A stretch of DNA of 64,000 nucleotides from Burkholderia pseudomultivorans (GTDB lineage: Bacteria; Pseudomonadota; Gammaproteobacteria; Burkholderiales; Burkholderiaceae), in NCBI RefSeq assembly GCF_902499075.1, contig NZ_CABVPP010000015.1, positions 50,687 to 114,686 of the forward strand, written 5' to 3'. The notes under the pieces were generated by a model that ran no database searches, was not told the origin of the DNA, and saw only the letters and a program-made list of their open reading frames with translations. Position numbers and translations under genes: made by a program. Below are positions 44,963-54,738 of the stretch, in pieces (position 1 is the first letter of the stretch; the number at the start of each line of letters is the position of its first letter).

Positions 44963-46483
44963 TCAGGCCATCCGGTTCTTCGCGAGCGGCGGATTGGCAG
45001 CGAAATAGCGCTTGATGCCGCGGAAGATCGCGTCGGCCATCTGGTCGCGATAGCTGTCGTCGTTGAGCTTGCGCTCTTCGTCCGGGTTGCTGATGAATGC
45101 GGTCTCGACCAGGATCGACGGAATGTCGGGCGCCTTCAGCACCGCGAACCCGGCCTGCTCGACCGAGCCCTTGTGCAGCTTGTTGATGCCGCCGACTTCC
45201 TTCAGCACGTAGCCGCCGTAGCGCAGCGAATCGCGGATCTGCGCGGTGGTCGACATGTCGAACAGCGCGCGGCTCACGGCCGCGTCCTGCGTCTTGATGT
45301 TGATGCCGCCGATCAGGTCCGACGAGTTTTCCTTGTTCGCGAGCCAGCGCGCCGCGGCGCTCGATGCGCCGTGGTCCGACAGCGCGAACACCGACGAGCC
45401 GCGCGCGGACGGCGTCGTGAACGCATCCGCGTGGATCGACACGAACAGGTCCGCGCCGACGCGGCGCGCCTTCTGCACGCGCACGTTCAGCGGCACGAAG
45501 AAGTCGGCGTCGCGCGTCATCATCGCGCGCATGTTCGGCGCGCCGTCGATCTTCGCGCGCAGCTTCTTCGCGATGTCGAGCGCGATGTGCTTCTCGTACG
45601 TGCCGCCGCCGCCGATCGCGCCCGGATCCTCGCCGCCGTGGCCCGGATCGATCGCGACGGTCAGCAGGCGCACGGTGCCGCCCTTGCCGGATTTCGGCGC
45701 GGTGAACTTGTAGGTGTCGCCGTCGTCGTCGCCGTCGTCGCGGCGCGCGATCACGGGCGGCGGCTTGACGGCCGGCTTCGCGGGGGCCGACGGCGCGGCC
45801 GGCGGCGCATGCGGCGTGGCCGGCGTGTTCTGCGCGAAGCGCTGGAAGAATGCGTCGCTGTTGTCGTTGCCTGCGACGGGCGGCGTGGTCGGACCGTTCA
45901 GCGCGGTGGGCGGCTGCATCTGCTGCGCGCGCGCCGCGTCGTTGAGCGCCTGTTCCTTGCGTTCCGTCTGCGCGATCAGGTCGGTCAGCGGATCGGGCGC
46001 GACGGCCGGATACAGGTCGAACACGAGCCGGTACTTGTAGGTGCCCACCGGCGGCAGCGTGAACACCTGCGGCTTCACCGAGCCTTTCAGGTCGAACACC
46101 ATCCGCACCACGTGCGGCTGATACTGGCCGACGCGCACCGACTGGATCTGCGGATCGTTCGGTGCGATCTTCGACACGAGGTCGCGCAGCGCCTGGTCGA
46201 GATCGAGGCCGGTCAGGTCGACGACGAGGCGGTCGGGACCCTGCAGCAGCTGCTGGCTATTCTGCAGCGGCTGGTCGGATTCGATCGTCACGCGCGTGTA
46301 ATCGCGCGCGGGCCAGACGCGCACGCCGAGCACCGACGACGCGTGCGCGAGCCGCGGCGCGACGAGACCGAGCACCAGCGTCGACGCGCCCGCGCACAGA
46401 ATCTGGCGGCGCCGCCAGTTGTGCGTCGCGGTGGCCGCCGATTCGATCGAGCGGAACGGTTTGATCAACATCTTTCGAGACAT
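44963..46483 (-). CDS. amiC: N-acetylmuramoyl-L-alanine amidase AmiC, Tat-exported
   Basis: 506 residues from the ATG at 46483 (an ATG at 46471 is possible). Signal with twin-arginine-like WRRRQILCAG at residues 23-32, AMIN domain (about 45-150), Ala/Pro linker, then Amidase_3 zinc hydrolase with IDPGHGGEDPGA, VPLNVRVQKAR, SIHADAF and the C-terminal VETAFISNPDEE. Splits septal peptidoglycan during cell division. The start overlaps the tsaE end. Confidence 0.92.
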   Translation of the reverse strand: MSRKMLIKPFRSIESAATATHNWRRRQILCAGASTLVLGLVAPRLAHASSVLGVRVWPARDYTRVTIESDQPLQNSQQLLQGPDRLVVDLTGLDLDQALRDLVSKIAPNDPQIQSVRVGQYQPHVVRMVFDLKGSVKPQVFTLPPVGTYKYRLVFDLYPAVAPDPLTDLIAQTERKEQALNDAARAQQMQPPTALNGPTTPPVAGNDNSDAFFQRFAQNTPATPHAPPAAPSAPAKPAVKPPPVIARRDDGDDDGDTYKFTAPKSGKGGTVRLLTVAIDPGHGGEDPGAIGGGGTYEKHIALDIAKKLRAKIDGAPNMRAMMTRDADFFVPLNVRVQKARRVGADLFVSIHADAFTTPSARGSSVFALSDHGASSAAARWLANKENSSDLIGGINIKTQDAAVSRALFDMSTTAQIRDSLRYGGYVLKEVGGINKLHKGSVEQAGFAVLKAPDIPSILVETAFISNPDEERKLNDDSYRDQMADAIFRGIKRYFAANPPLAKNRMA

Positions 46484-47019
46484 GCCTTTCCTGAAGCGCT
46501 GTACGCCCGGACGGTGAGGGCGCGGCCGTCGCCATCCACGTCGAGCGAGAAGACCAGATCGGGCACGCCGAGCAGCGTCCCCGCCTGTTGCGGCCATTCG
46601 ACGAGACAGATCGCGCTGGAATTGAAATATTCGCGAAAGCCTGCGTCGGACCATTCGGCCGGATCGTTGAATCGGTACAGATCGAAGTGATAGACCTCAA
46701 GTTCCCCATCGTCGCGTTCGAGCGCATACGGCTCGACGAGCGTATAGGTCGGGCTGCGCACGCGCCCCGTATGGCCGAGGCCGCGCAGGATCGCACGTAC
46801 GAGCGAGGTCTTGCCCGCGCCGAGATCGCCGACGAGCTGGATCTGCAGCCCGTCGAACGCGTGCGCGCGCGCGAGTTCGGTGCGTGCGGCGTCGAGCGCG
46901 TGCGCGAAGCGGATGCCGAACGCCTCGGTCGCCGCTTCGTCGGCGAGCGCGATCACGCGCGCTTCGAGCGGGGCGGGCAGCGCGGCGGCATGAGACGGGT
47001 GGCTGGGCGTGGCTGGCAT
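46465..47019 (-). CDS. tsaE: tRNA threonylcarbamoyladenosine biosynthesis ATPase TsaE
   Basis: 184 residues from the ATG at 47019. Walker A GDLGAGKTSLVRA, then SPTYTLVEPY and YHFDLYRF typical of the YjeE family. Needed for t6A37 tRNA modification with TsaB and TsaD. Upstream of amiC, as in many proteobacteria, and divergent from queG with 17 bp between start codons. Confidence 0.93.
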   Translation of the reverse strand: MPATPSHPSHAAALPAPLEARVIALADEAATEAFGIRFAHALDAARTELARAHAFDGLQIQLVGDLGAGKTSLVRAILRGLGHTGRVRSPTYTLVEPYALERDDGELEVYHFDLYRFNDPAEWSDAGFREYFNSSAICLVEWPQQAGTLLGVPDLVFSLDVDGDGRALTVRAYSASGKACLERC

Positions 47020-47024
47020 TCTCG

Positions 47025-47030
47025 TAAAAT
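47025..47030 (+). promoter_or_regulatory. queG -10 element directly before the start codon
   Basis: TAAAAT ends 6 bp before the queG ATG, so the transcript would start at or next to the ATG. The whole divergent gap to tsaE is only 17 bp. Confidence 0.45.
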
Positions 47031-47036
47031 AGTGCG

Positions 47037-48272
47037 ATGAACCGATTACCGGAACTCGCCGCATCCGACAGACCTTCGACCCGAGCCGAAGGGGCGGCAC
47101 CGTGCGCGCTCGACGATGCGACGTTGACTGCGCTCGCCGCGCGCATCAGGGCGTGGGGGCGCGAATTGGGTTTCGGGGCGATCGGCATCAGCGACACCGA
47201 TCTCTCGGATGCCGAAGCAGGGCTCGCCGCCTGGCTGGAAGCCGGTTGCCACGGCGAGATGGATTATATGGCCAAACATGGGATGAAACGTGCGCGGCCG
47301 GCCGAACTTGTGGCCGGTACGCGACGCGTGATTTCCGCGCGGCTCGCGTATCTGCCGGCCGAGACGCGCGCCGGCGACGCGCCCGACGGCACCCCCGGCG
47401 CGCTCGCGCCGCGCGACTGGCGCGCACGCGAACGGGCGCGGCTCGACGATCCGCAGGCGGCCGTCGTGTCGATCTACGCGCGCGGCCGCGATTATCACAA
47501 GGTGCTGCGCAACCGCCTGCAGACGCTCGCGGAGCGCATCGAGCAGGAGATCGGCGCGTTCGGCTATCGCGTGTTTACCGATTCGGCGCCGGTGCTCGAG
47601 GTCGAGCTCGCGCAAAAGGCCGGCGTCGGCTGGCGCGGCAAGCACACGCTGCTGCTGCAGCGCGACGCCGGCTCGCTGTTCTTCCTCGGCGAAATCTACG
47701 TCGACATTCCGCTGCCGACCGATGCGCAGCGCTCGCCCGACGCGGCGCCCGAGTCGCCCGGCGCGCATTGCGGCAGCTGCACGCGCTGCATCGACGCGTG
47801 CCCGACCGGCGCGATCGTCGAGCCGTACCGCGTCGATGCGCGCCGCTGCATTTCCTACCTGACGATCGAACTGAAAGGCAGCATCCCCGAGCGGCTGCGG
47901 CCGCTGATCGGCAACCGCGTGTACGGCTGCGACGACTGCCAGCTCGTCTGTCCGTGGAACAAGTTCGCGCAGGCCGCGCCGGTCGCCGATTTCGACGTGC
48001 GGCACGGCCTCGACCGCGCGACGCTGGTCGAGCTGTTCGGCTGGGATGCCGATACCTTCGACACGCGGATGCAGGGCAGCGCGATCCGCCGCATCGGTCA
48101 TGAAAGCTGGCTGCGCAATCTCGCGGTCGGGCTCGGCAATGCGCTGCGCGCGCCTGCCGGGCAGCTTGCGCCGGCCGCGCGCGACGCGATCGTCGCGGCG
48201 CTGCGCGCGCGGGCCGACGATCCGTCGCCGATCGTGCGCGAGCATGTCGAATGGGCGCTGCGTGCCGCGTGA
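47037..48272 (+). CDS. queG: Epoxyqueuosine reductase
   Basis: 411 residues. The ferredoxin-like cluster CGSCTRCIDACPTGAI and second set CDDCQLVCPWN bind two [4Fe-4S] clusters; a cobalamin-binding N-terminal region and a C-terminal HEAT-like helical tail complete the fold. Reduces epoxyqueuosine to queuosine in tRNA wobble position 34. Confidence 0.94.
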   Translation: MNRLPELAASDRPSTRAEGAAPCALDDATLTALAARIRAWGRELGFGAIGISDTDLSDAEAGLAAWLEAGCHGEMDYMAKHGMKRARPAELVAGTRRVISARLAYLPAETRAGDAPDGTPGALAPRDWRARERARLDDPQAAVVSIYARGRDYHKVLRNRLQTLAERIEQEIGAFGYRVFTDSAPVLEVELAQKAGVGWRGKHTLLLQRDAGSLFFLGEIYVDIPLPTDAQRSPDAAPESPGAHCGSCTRCIDACPTGAIVEPYRVDARRCISYLTIELKGSIPERLRPLIGNRVYGCDDCQLVCPWNKFAQAAPVADFDVRHGLDRATLVELFGWDADTFDTRMQGSAIRRIGHESWLRNLAVGLGNALRAPAGQLAPAARDAIVAALRARADDPSPIVREHVEWALRAA

Positions 48273-48335
48273 AGGCGGCGTAAAGTGTCGTCGGCGCGCG
48301 GCGGCGCGCCTGCATCCATCGGTTAGGAGAATGCA

Positions 48336-48806
48336 ATGTTCAACGCAGTGATCGACGCGCCGTTCGGCAAGGTCGGCATCCGCACGGATGCCGCGGCGGT
48401 GCGCGAGATCGTCTATCTGCCCGAGTCGGTGAAGTCGGTCGAGCCGGACACGCCGCTCGCGAAGCGTGCAGTCCGGCAGATCGAGCGCTATTTCGAGCGC
48501 GCGTCCGCACGCTTCGACCTGCCGCTCGCCGACGTCGGCAGCGCGTTCCAGCATCGCGTGTGGGACGTGATCAGCGACATCCCGCCCGGCACCGTGCTGA
48601 CCTACGGGCAGGTCGCGAAGCGGATCGGCAGCGCGCCGCGCGCGGTCGGCCAGGCGTGCGGTGCGAACTACTTCCCGCTCGTGATCCCGTGCCATCGCGT
48701 CGTCGCAGCGGGCGGAATCGGCGGCTTCGCGAACCACGACGACGACGGCTACTACCTGAAGGTCAAGCGCTGGCTGCTCGCACACGAAGGCGTGCCGTAC
48801 CGATGA
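48336..48806 (+). CDS. ogt: Methylated-DNA--[protein]-cysteine S-methyltransferase
   Basis: 156 residues. Active-site PCHRVV with the acceptor cysteine, preceded by FQHRVWDVISDIPPGTVLTYGQVA, the DNA-binding HTH of the family. Removes O6-alkyl groups from guanine in a suicide reaction. AGGAG precedes the ATG. Overlaps xerD by 4 bp. Confidence 0.94.
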   Translation: MFNAVIDAPFGKVGIRTDAAAVREIVYLPESVKSVEPDTPLAKRAVRQIERYFERASARFDLPLADVGSAFQHRVWDVISDIPPGTVLTYGQVAKRIGSAPRAVGQACGANYFPLVIPCHRVVAAGGIGGFANHDDDGYYLKVKRWLLAHEGVPYR

Positions 48807-49753
48807 ACGAACCGCTGCTGTCCCCCGAAACCGACGACGACGCGACCGCGGCCTCGCCCGCGCTGCTCGCGAGCCGCGCGTCGATCGACGCCTTCTGCGA
48901 CGCGCTGTGGCTCGAGCACGGGCTCGCGCGCAATACGCTCGATGCGTACCGGCGCGATCTGGTGCTGTTTTCCCGATGGCTGGCGGCGACCCACGATGCG
49001 CCGCTCGACCTGGCCGACGAAACGATGGTGACCGGCTACATCGCCGCGCGCAGCGACGGCAAGGCGACCTCGTCGAACCGGCGGCTGTCGGTGTTCCGTC
49101 GCTATTACGGCTGGGCCGTGCGCGAGCATCGCGCGAGCGCCGACCCGACGCTGCGGATCACGTCCGCGAAACAGGCCGCGCGCTTCCCGTCGACGCTGTC
49201 GGAGGCGCAGGTCGAGGCGCTGCTCGGCGCGCCGGACATCGCGACGCCGCTCGGCCTGCGCGATCGCACGATGCTCGAGTTGATGTACGCGAGCGGGTTG
49301 CGCGTGAGCGAGCTGGTCACGCTGAAGACGGTGGAGGTCGGGCTCAACGAAGGCGTCGTGCGCGTGATGGGCAAGGGTTCGAAGGAGCGGCTCGTGCCGT
49401 TCGGCGAAGTCGCGCACGGCTGGATCGAGCGCTACCTGCGCGACGCGCGGCCTGCGCTGCTCGGCGCGCGCGCGGCCGATGCGCTGTTCGTGACCGCGCG
49501 CGGCGACGGGATGACGCGCCAGCAGTTCTGGAACATCATCAAGCGCCATGCGCAGCAGGCCGACGTGCGCGCACACCTGTCGCCGCACACGCTGCGGCAC
49601 GCGTTCGCGACGCACCTGCTGAACCACGGCGCGGACCTGCGCGTCGTGCAACTGCTGCTCGGCCACAGCGACATCTCGACCACGCAGATCTATACGCACG
49701 TCGCGCGCGAGCGGCTGCGCACGCTGCACGCGCAGCATCATCCGCGCGGTTAG
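48803..49753 (+). CDS. xerD: Site-specific recombinase XerD
   Basis: 316 residues. Core-binding SAM-like N-domain and catalytic residues R (ASGLRVSEL), K (GKGSKERLV), HxxR (HTLRHAFATHLL), H (LGHSDISTT) and Y (IYTHV). Works with XerC at dif to resolve chromosome dimers. Spacing between HxxR and H is normal here, unlike in the element integrase. Confidence 0.93.
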   Translation: MNEPLLSPETDDDATAASPALLASRASIDAFCDALWLEHGLARNTLDAYRRDLVLFSRWLAATHDAPLDLADETMVTGYIAARSDGKATSSNRRLSVFRRYYGWAVREHRASADPTLRITSAKQAARFPSTLSEAQVEALLGAPDIATPLGLRDRTMLELMYASGLRVSELVTLKTVEVGLNEGVVRVMGKGSKERLVPFGEVAHGWIERYLRDARPALLGARAADALFVTARGDGMTRQQFWNIIKRHAQQADVRAHLSPHTLRHAFATHLLNHGADLRVVQLLLGHSDISTTQIYTHVARERLRTLHAQHHPRG

Positions 49754-49832
49754 CGCGCGGTTTCGCGCGAACCGGAAGCGGCCCGCGCCGCCACGCGCAG
49801 CGGCACGCGGCACGGTGGCATGCGCGCCCGCG

Positions 49833-51395
49833 TTACGCGAGCTCGCGCAGCTTGTGCTTCAGCACCTTGCCCGTCGATGCGGCCGGCAGCGCATCGAGCA
49901 CGCGGATCTGCGCGGGGCGCTTGTACGGCGCGAGCCGTTCCGCGCACCACGCGTGCAGCGTCGTCTCGGTCGCGGCGGCGCCCGGCGCCAGTTCGACGAA
50001 CGCGAGCACTTCCTCGTTGCCCTCGACCGCGCGGCCGACGACCGCCGCCTGCACGACGTCCGGATGCGCGTTCAGCACCTGCTCGACCTCGACCGGATAG
50101 ACGTTGAAGCCCGAGCGGATGATCAGCTCCTTGCTGCGCCCGGCGATCGTCACCGCGCCGTCGGCGTCCTGCCGCGCGAGATCGCCGGTGCTCAGCCAGC
50201 CGTCCGGCGAGACGGCCGCGCGCGTCGCGTCCGGATTGCGGTAGTAGCCGAGCATCACGTTCGGCCCGCGCACGAGGATCTCGCCGACCTCGCCGCGCGG
50301 CACGTCGCTGCCGTCCGGCGCGACCACGCGCATTTCGACGCCGGGAATCGGCACGCCGACCGAGCAGTCGGTGCGCGGCGCGTCGAGCGGCGTCTGCGTG
50401 ATCGTCGGGCTGCTTTCGGTCATGCCGTAGCCATTGTGCAGCGGCACGCCGTACACGCGCTCGACGCGCGCCTTCAGGTCGGCGTCGAGCGGCGAGCCGC
50501 CCGAATACGCGAAGCGCAGGCGCGGTGCGCGCCATGCGTGGCCGTGCGTGTGCAGATGCTCGAGCAGCTTCGCGTGCATCGCGGGCACGCCCTGGAAGAT
50601 CGTGACGCCCTCGTCGGCGAGCGCGACGCGCACGGCCTCCGGCGCGAAACGCGGTGCGAGCCGCAGCGTCGCGCCCGCGTAAAGGCTGCCGAAACACACG
50701 GACGCGAGCCCGTACACGTGCGACACGGGCAGCACCGTATAGACGAGGTCGTCGGGCGACACGCGCCGCAGCGTGCTCGACATCGCCGCAATGAACAGCA
50801 GGTTGCGATGCGACAGCATCACGCCCTTCGGCGAACCCGTCGTGCCGGTCGTGTAGATCAGCGCTGCGCACTGCGCGGCGCCGTCGGCGGCCACCGGTTC
50901 GGCGGGCGCGTCGGCATCGATCCGGTGCGACCACGCGCCGATGTCGACGGGCAGCGCGTCTGCGGGCGTCGCGTCGTGGCGTGCCGCATGCGCGCGCGCA
51001 TCGGCCGAGGTTTCGGTCGCAAACGCGATCAGCCGCGGGCGCGCGTGCGCGGCGATCGCATCGAGCTCGCCGGCCGACAGCCGCGCATTCGACACCAGCG
51101 CCCATGCGTCGATCCGCGCGGTCGCGAGCAGCAGCACGATCTGCGCGACGCTGTTTTCCGCGACGATCATCACGCGGTCGCCGCCGCGCACGCCGAGCGC
51201 CGCGAGCCGAGCGGCGGCCGCGTCGACGGCCTGCGACAGCTCGCCGTAAGACAGGCGCCGCGCGTCCTCGATCAGCGCCGGATGCGCGGGCGCTTGCGCG
51301 GCCCGGCGGGCGGGCACGTCGGCAATGCGGGCCGGCAGCGCGGCCAGCAGCGCGTCGACGTCGAGCGGCGCGGAGCAACGGTTGGACGAAGTCAT
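49833..51395 (-). CDS. Class I adenylate-forming enzyme (acyl-CoA synthetase / fatty acid--CoA ligase)
   Basis: 520 residues from the ATG at 51395. A3 motif YTTGTTGSPKG, A5 NGYGMTESSP, A8-like GWLSTGDLARQDADG and the C-terminal lysine in STGKVLKHKL. Activates a carboxylate as acyl-AMP and probably transfers it to CoA. No operon partner, so substrate is unknown. Confidence 0.87.
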   Translation of the reverse strand: MTSSNRCSAPLDVDALLAALPARIADVPARRAAQAPAHPALIEDARRLSYGELSQAVDAAAARLAALGVRGGDRVMIVAENSVAQIVLLLATARIDAWALVSNARLSAGELDAIAAHARPRLIAFATETSADARAHAARHDATPADALPVDIGAWSHRIDADAPAEPVAADGAAQCAALIYTTGTTGSPKGVMLSHRNLLFIAAMSSTLRRVSPDDLVYTVLPVSHVYGLASVCFGSLYAGATLRLAPRFAPEAVRVALADEGVTIFQGVPAMHAKLLEHLHTHGHAWRAPRLRFAYSGGSPLDADLKARVERVYGVPLHNGYGMTESSPTITQTPLDAPRTDCSVGVPIPGVEMRVVAPDGSDVPRGEVGEILVRGPNVMLGYYRNPDATRAAVSPDGWLSTGDLARQDADGAVTIAGRSKELIIRSGFNVYPVEVEQVLNAHPDVVQAAVVGRAVEGNEEVLAFVELAPGAAATETTLHAWCAERLAPYKRPAQIRVLDALPAASTGKVLKHKLRELA

Positions 51396-51606
51396 GGCGT
51401 CTCCAGAAGAGGGCCGGGCGGCATCGGCACGGCGCGGCGATATTTTCGAACGATCGTGCCATGACTGGGCGCGCGCCACAATCGGCCATTCGGGCAATAG
51501 CGCTTCGCGCGGTTCGCAATGATGCCGGGCGGCAGCCGCACGGTTGAAAGCGGGCCGCGAGTATACCGCCTGCGCGTCCGGCGGTCCGTGGCGCGCCGTT
51601 CGCCAT

Positions 51607-51612
51607 TAGAAT
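51607..51612 (+). promoter_or_regulatory. ybaK -10 element directly before the start codon
   Basis: TAGAAT ends 6 bp before the ATG, predicting a leaderless or nearly leaderless mRNA, as for queG and murJ in this window. Confidence 0.4.
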
Positions 51613-51618
51613 GCCGCC

Positions 51619-52110
51619 ATGAGCAAATCCAGACACGTGTCCGAAACCCCCGCGACCCAGCTGCTGAAACGCCATGCCGTCGCGTTCGGCGAGCATCCGT
51701 ACGAATACGTCGAACATGGCGGCACCGGCGAATCGGCGCGCCAGCTCGGCGTCGACGAGCACAGCGTCGTGAAGACGCTCGTGATGGAGGACGAGCATGC
51801 GAAGCCGTTGATCGTGCTGATGCATGGCGACCGCACGGTATCGACGAAGAATCTTGCGCGGCAGATCGGCGCGAAGCGCGTCGAGCCGTGCAAGCCCGAG
51901 GTCGCGAACCGCCATTCCGGCTATCTGGTCGGCGGCACGTCGCCGTTCGGCACCCGCAAGGCGATGCCGGTCTACGTCGAGTCGACGATCCTCGAGCTGC
52001 CGACGATCTACCTGAACGGCGGCCGCCGCGGCTACCTCGTCAGCCTCGCGCCGACGGTGCTCACGACGCTGCTCGGTGCGAAGCCCGTGCAGTGCGCGAG
52101 CGTCGACTGA
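51619..52110 (+). CDS. ybaK: Cys-tRNA(Pro)/Cys-tRNA(Cys) deacylase YbaK
   Basis: 163 residues, YbaK/EbsC editing domain. HSVVKTLVMED contains the conserved lysine, and GYLVGGTSPFGTRKAMPVYVES is the family signature. Hydrolyses Cys mischarged on tRNA(Pro). Confidence 0.92.
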   Translation: MSKSRHVSETPATQLLKRHAVAFGEHPYEYVEHGGTGESARQLGVDEHSVVKTLVMEDEHAKPLIVLMHGDRTVSTKNLARQIGAKRVEPCKPEVANRHSGYLVGGTSPFGTRKAMPVYVESTILELPTIYLNGGRRGYLVSLAPTVLTTLLGAKPVQCASVD

Positions 52111-52241
52111 GGGTTTCACCTTCGTGGCAGCCCGCGCCCGTTCGGTAGAATGGGCGCCGCTTCGGCCGCGACGGCGCCGGCGTTGCCGGCCTGCCGCGCG
52201 AGCCGTCCCTTCACCGATACGTTGAAAGAAGAGTCCCCCGC

Positions 52242-52880
52242 ATGCAGATCCTGCTCGCCGCCCTCGTTGCCTACCTGATCGGCTCGGTGTCGTTCGCCGT
52301 CATCGTCAGCGCCGCGATGGGCCTTGCCGACCCCCGTTCGTACGGGTCGAAGAACCCCGGCGCGACCAACGTGCTGCGCAGCGGCAACAAGAAGGCCGCG
52401 ATCCTGACGCTGCTCGGCGACGCGTTCAAGGGCTGGATCGCCGTCTGGCTCGCGCGGCGCTTCGGCCTGCCCGACGTCGCGGTCGCGTGGGTCGCGATCG
52501 CGGTGTTCCTCGGCCACCTGTATCCGGTGTTCTTCCGCTTCCAGGGCGGCAAGGGCGTCGCGACCGCGGCCGGCGTGCTGCTGGCCGTGCATCCGGTGCT
52601 CGGCCTCGCGACCGCGCTCACCTGGCTGATCGTCGCATTCTTTTTCCGCTATTCGTCGCTCGCGGCGCTGGTGGCGGCCGTGTTCGCGCCGCTGTTCGAC
52701 GTGTTCCTGTTCGGCACGGGCCACAATCCGATCGCGTGGGCCGTACTGGCGATGAGCGTGCTGCTGATCTGGCGTCACCGCGCCAACATTTCGAAGCTGC
52801 TGGCGGGGCAGGAAAGCCGGATCGGCGACAAGAAGAAGGCGGCCGCGAACGGCGGCGCGCAGGACGGCGGCAAGGCCTGA
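52242..52880 (+). CDS. plsY: Glycerol-3-phosphate acyltransferase PlsY
   Basis: 212 residues, five membrane helices. Motif 1 [12 protein letters not shown] with the downstream [12 protein letters not shown], motif 2 [22 protein letters not shown]. Transfers acyl from acyl-phosphate to glycerol-3-phosphate, first step of phospholipid synthesis. Charged C-terminal tail is cytosolic. Confidence 0.95.
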   Translation: MQILLAALVAYLIGSVSFAVIVSAAMGLADPRSYGSKNPGATNVLRSGNKKAAILTLLGDAFKGWIAVWLARRFGLPDVAVAWVAIAVFLGHLYPVFFRFQGGKGVATAAGVLLAVHPVLGLATALTWLIVAFFFRYSSLAALVAAVFAPLFDVFLFGTGHNPIAWAVLAMSVLLIWRHRANISKLLAGQESRIGDKKKAAANGGAQDGGKA

Positions 52881-52948
52881 AGGGAAGGAGGGACGCCGGC
52901 CGGCGCGCCTGATGAGGTGCGCGGGCCGGGCCGGCGTGACGCGACCGG

Positions 52949-53434
52949 TCAGTCGCGGAAGTTGTTGAAGTCGAGCGGGGTGTCGGTCACGTCCTTGCGC
53001 AGCAGCGCGATCACGCTTTGCAGGTCGTCGCGCTTGGCGCCCGACACGCGCACCGCGTCGCCCTGGATGCTCGCCTGCACCTTGATCTTGCTGTCCTTCA
53101 CGAGCCGCACGATCTTCTTCGCGAGGTCGCCGGTCACGCCCTTCTTCACGGTGACGACCTGCTTGACCTTGTCGCCGCCGATCTTCTCGACCTTGCCGTA
53201 GTCGAGGAAGCGCACGTCGACGTTGCGCTTGGCCAGCTTGCCGATCAGCACGTCCTTCACCTGGCCGAGCTTGAAATCGTCGTCGGCGAACAGCGTCAGC
53301 TCGCGCTCCTTCTGCTCGACGCGCGCGTCGGAGCCCTTGAAGTCGAAGCGCGTCGAAATTTCCTTGTTCGACTGCTCGATGGCGTTCTTCACTTCGATCA
53401 TGTTCGCTTCGGAAACGACGTCGAACGATGGCAT
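52949..53434 (-). CDS. yajQ: YajQ family cyclic-di-GMP/nucleotide-binding protein
   Basis: 161 residues from the ATG at 53434. [21 protein letters not shown] and [11 protein letters not shown] are typical, ending [11 protein letters not shown]. Members bind c-di-GMP or nucleotides and modify regulator activity. Convergent with plsY, divergent from murB. Confidence 0.93.
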   Translation of the reverse strand: MPSFDVVSEANMIEVKNAIEQSNKEISTRFDFKGSDARVEQKERELTLFADDDFKLGQVKDVLIGKLAKRNVDVRFLDYGKVEKIGGDKVKQVVTVKKGVTGDLAKKIVRLVKDSKIKVQASIQGDAVRVSGAKRDDLQSVIALLRKDVTDTPLDFNNFRD

Positions 53435-53570
53435 GGCATTCTCCCTTGAGACGCGGGCGCCCGGCTGGTGCGCGGGCACTCGCTATAATTGCGGACTGTT
53501 TGCCATTTTACCGATGCCCCCCCGTTTGCCCAAGGCCGTCCATCCGCGGCACGGGCACGCATGACCGCGA

Positions 53571-54620
53571 ATGCCGATGCTCCCTGACGATTCCGCCCTG
53601 TCGCTGCTTCCCGACCATCCGCTTGCCGCGCACAACACGTTCGGCATCGCCGCGACCGCGCGCTATGCCGCGCGCATCACGCAGGCCGCGCAGTTCGCCG
53701 CGCTGCATCGCGACGCGCGTGTCGCGAACCTGCCGCGGCTCGTGCTCGGCGGCGGCAGCAACGTGGTATTCACGCGCGATTTCGACGGCGTCGTGCTGCT
53801 CGACGAGATCGCCGGCCGGCGCGTCGTGCGCGAGGATGCCGAAGCCTGGTATGTCGAGGCGGGCGGCGGCGAGAACTGGCATGCGTTCGTCGCGTGGACG
53901 CTCGAGCGCGGCATGGCGGGCCTCGAGAATCTCGCGCTGATTCCGGGCACCGTCGGCGCCGCGCCGATCCAGAACATCGGTGCGTACGGGCTCGAGATGA
54001 AGACGTATTTCGACTCGCTGGTCGCGGTTGAACTCGCGACCGGGCGCAGCGAGCGCTTCGACGCCGCACGCTGCGCGTTCGGCTATCGCGACAGTTTTTT
54101 CAAGCGGGAAGGGCGCGCGCGTTTCGCGATCGTGTCGGTCGCGTTCCGCTTGCCGAAGCGCTGGACGCCGCGGCTCGGCTATGCGGACGTCACGCGCGAG
54201 CTCGACGCGCGCGGCATCGCGCCCGACGCGGCGACGCCGCGCGACGTGTTCGACGCGGTCGTCGCGATTCGCCGCGCGAAGCTGCCCGATCCGCTCGTGC
54301 TCGGCAATGCGGGCAGCTTCTTCAAGAATCCGGTGATCGATGCCGCGCAGTTCGATGCGCTGCGCGCGCGTGCGCCCGAGGTCGTGTCGTATCCGCAGCC
54401 GGACGGCGCGGTGAAGCTCGCGGCCGGCTGGCTGATCGACCGCTGCGGCTGGAAGGGCCGTGCGCTCGGCGCGGCGGCCGTGCACGACCGGCAGGCGCTC
54501 GTGCTCGTCAATCGCGGCGGCGCAACGGGCGCCGACGTGCTCGCGCTCGCGCGGGCGATCCAGGACGACGTGCGCGCGCAGTTCGGCGTCGAGCTGGAAC
54601 CGGAGCCGGTCTGCCTGTAA
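53571..54620 (+). CDS. murB: UDP-N-acetylenolpyruvoylglucosamine reductase
   Basis: 349 residues, type I MurB. FAD-binding [17 protein letters not shown] and [24 protein letters not shown] with the catalytic region, and [11 protein letters not shown]. Makes UDP-MurNAc for peptidoglycan. Start at 53571, with 53577 equally possible. Confidence 0.94.
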   Translation: MPMLPDDSALSLLPDHPLAAHNTFGIAATARYAARITQAAQFAALHRDARVANLPRLVLGGGSNVVFTRDFDGVVLLDEIAGRRVVREDAEAWYVEAGGGENWHAFVAWTLERGMAGLENLALIPGTVGAAPIQNIGAYGLEMKTYFDSLVAVELATGRSERFDAARCAFGYRDSFFKREGRARFAIVSVAFRLPKRWTPRLGYADVTRELDARGIAPDAATPRDVFDAVVAIRRAKLPDPLVLGNAGSFFKNPVIDAAQFDALRARAPEVVSYPQPDGAVKLAAGWLIDRCGWKGRALGAAAVHDRQALVLVNRGGATGADVLALARAIQDDVRAQFGVELEPEPVCL

Positions 54621-54673
54621 GCCGATGGGCGCGGCGCCGGTATCGCAGCGGCTGCGCGGCACCGGCCAATAAA

Positions 54674-54697
54674 AACGCCGATCCGGGGATCGGCGTC
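54674..54697 (-). terminator. Terminator between murB and argF
   Basis: ACGCCGATCC/GGATCGGCGT stem; on the minus strand followed by TTTTATTGG. Stops argF and probably also murB transcripts. Confidence 0.75.
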
Positions 54698-54738
54698 GTG
54701 GCGACGGATCGCGGCGGCGTGCCGCGCGCCGGCCGGCG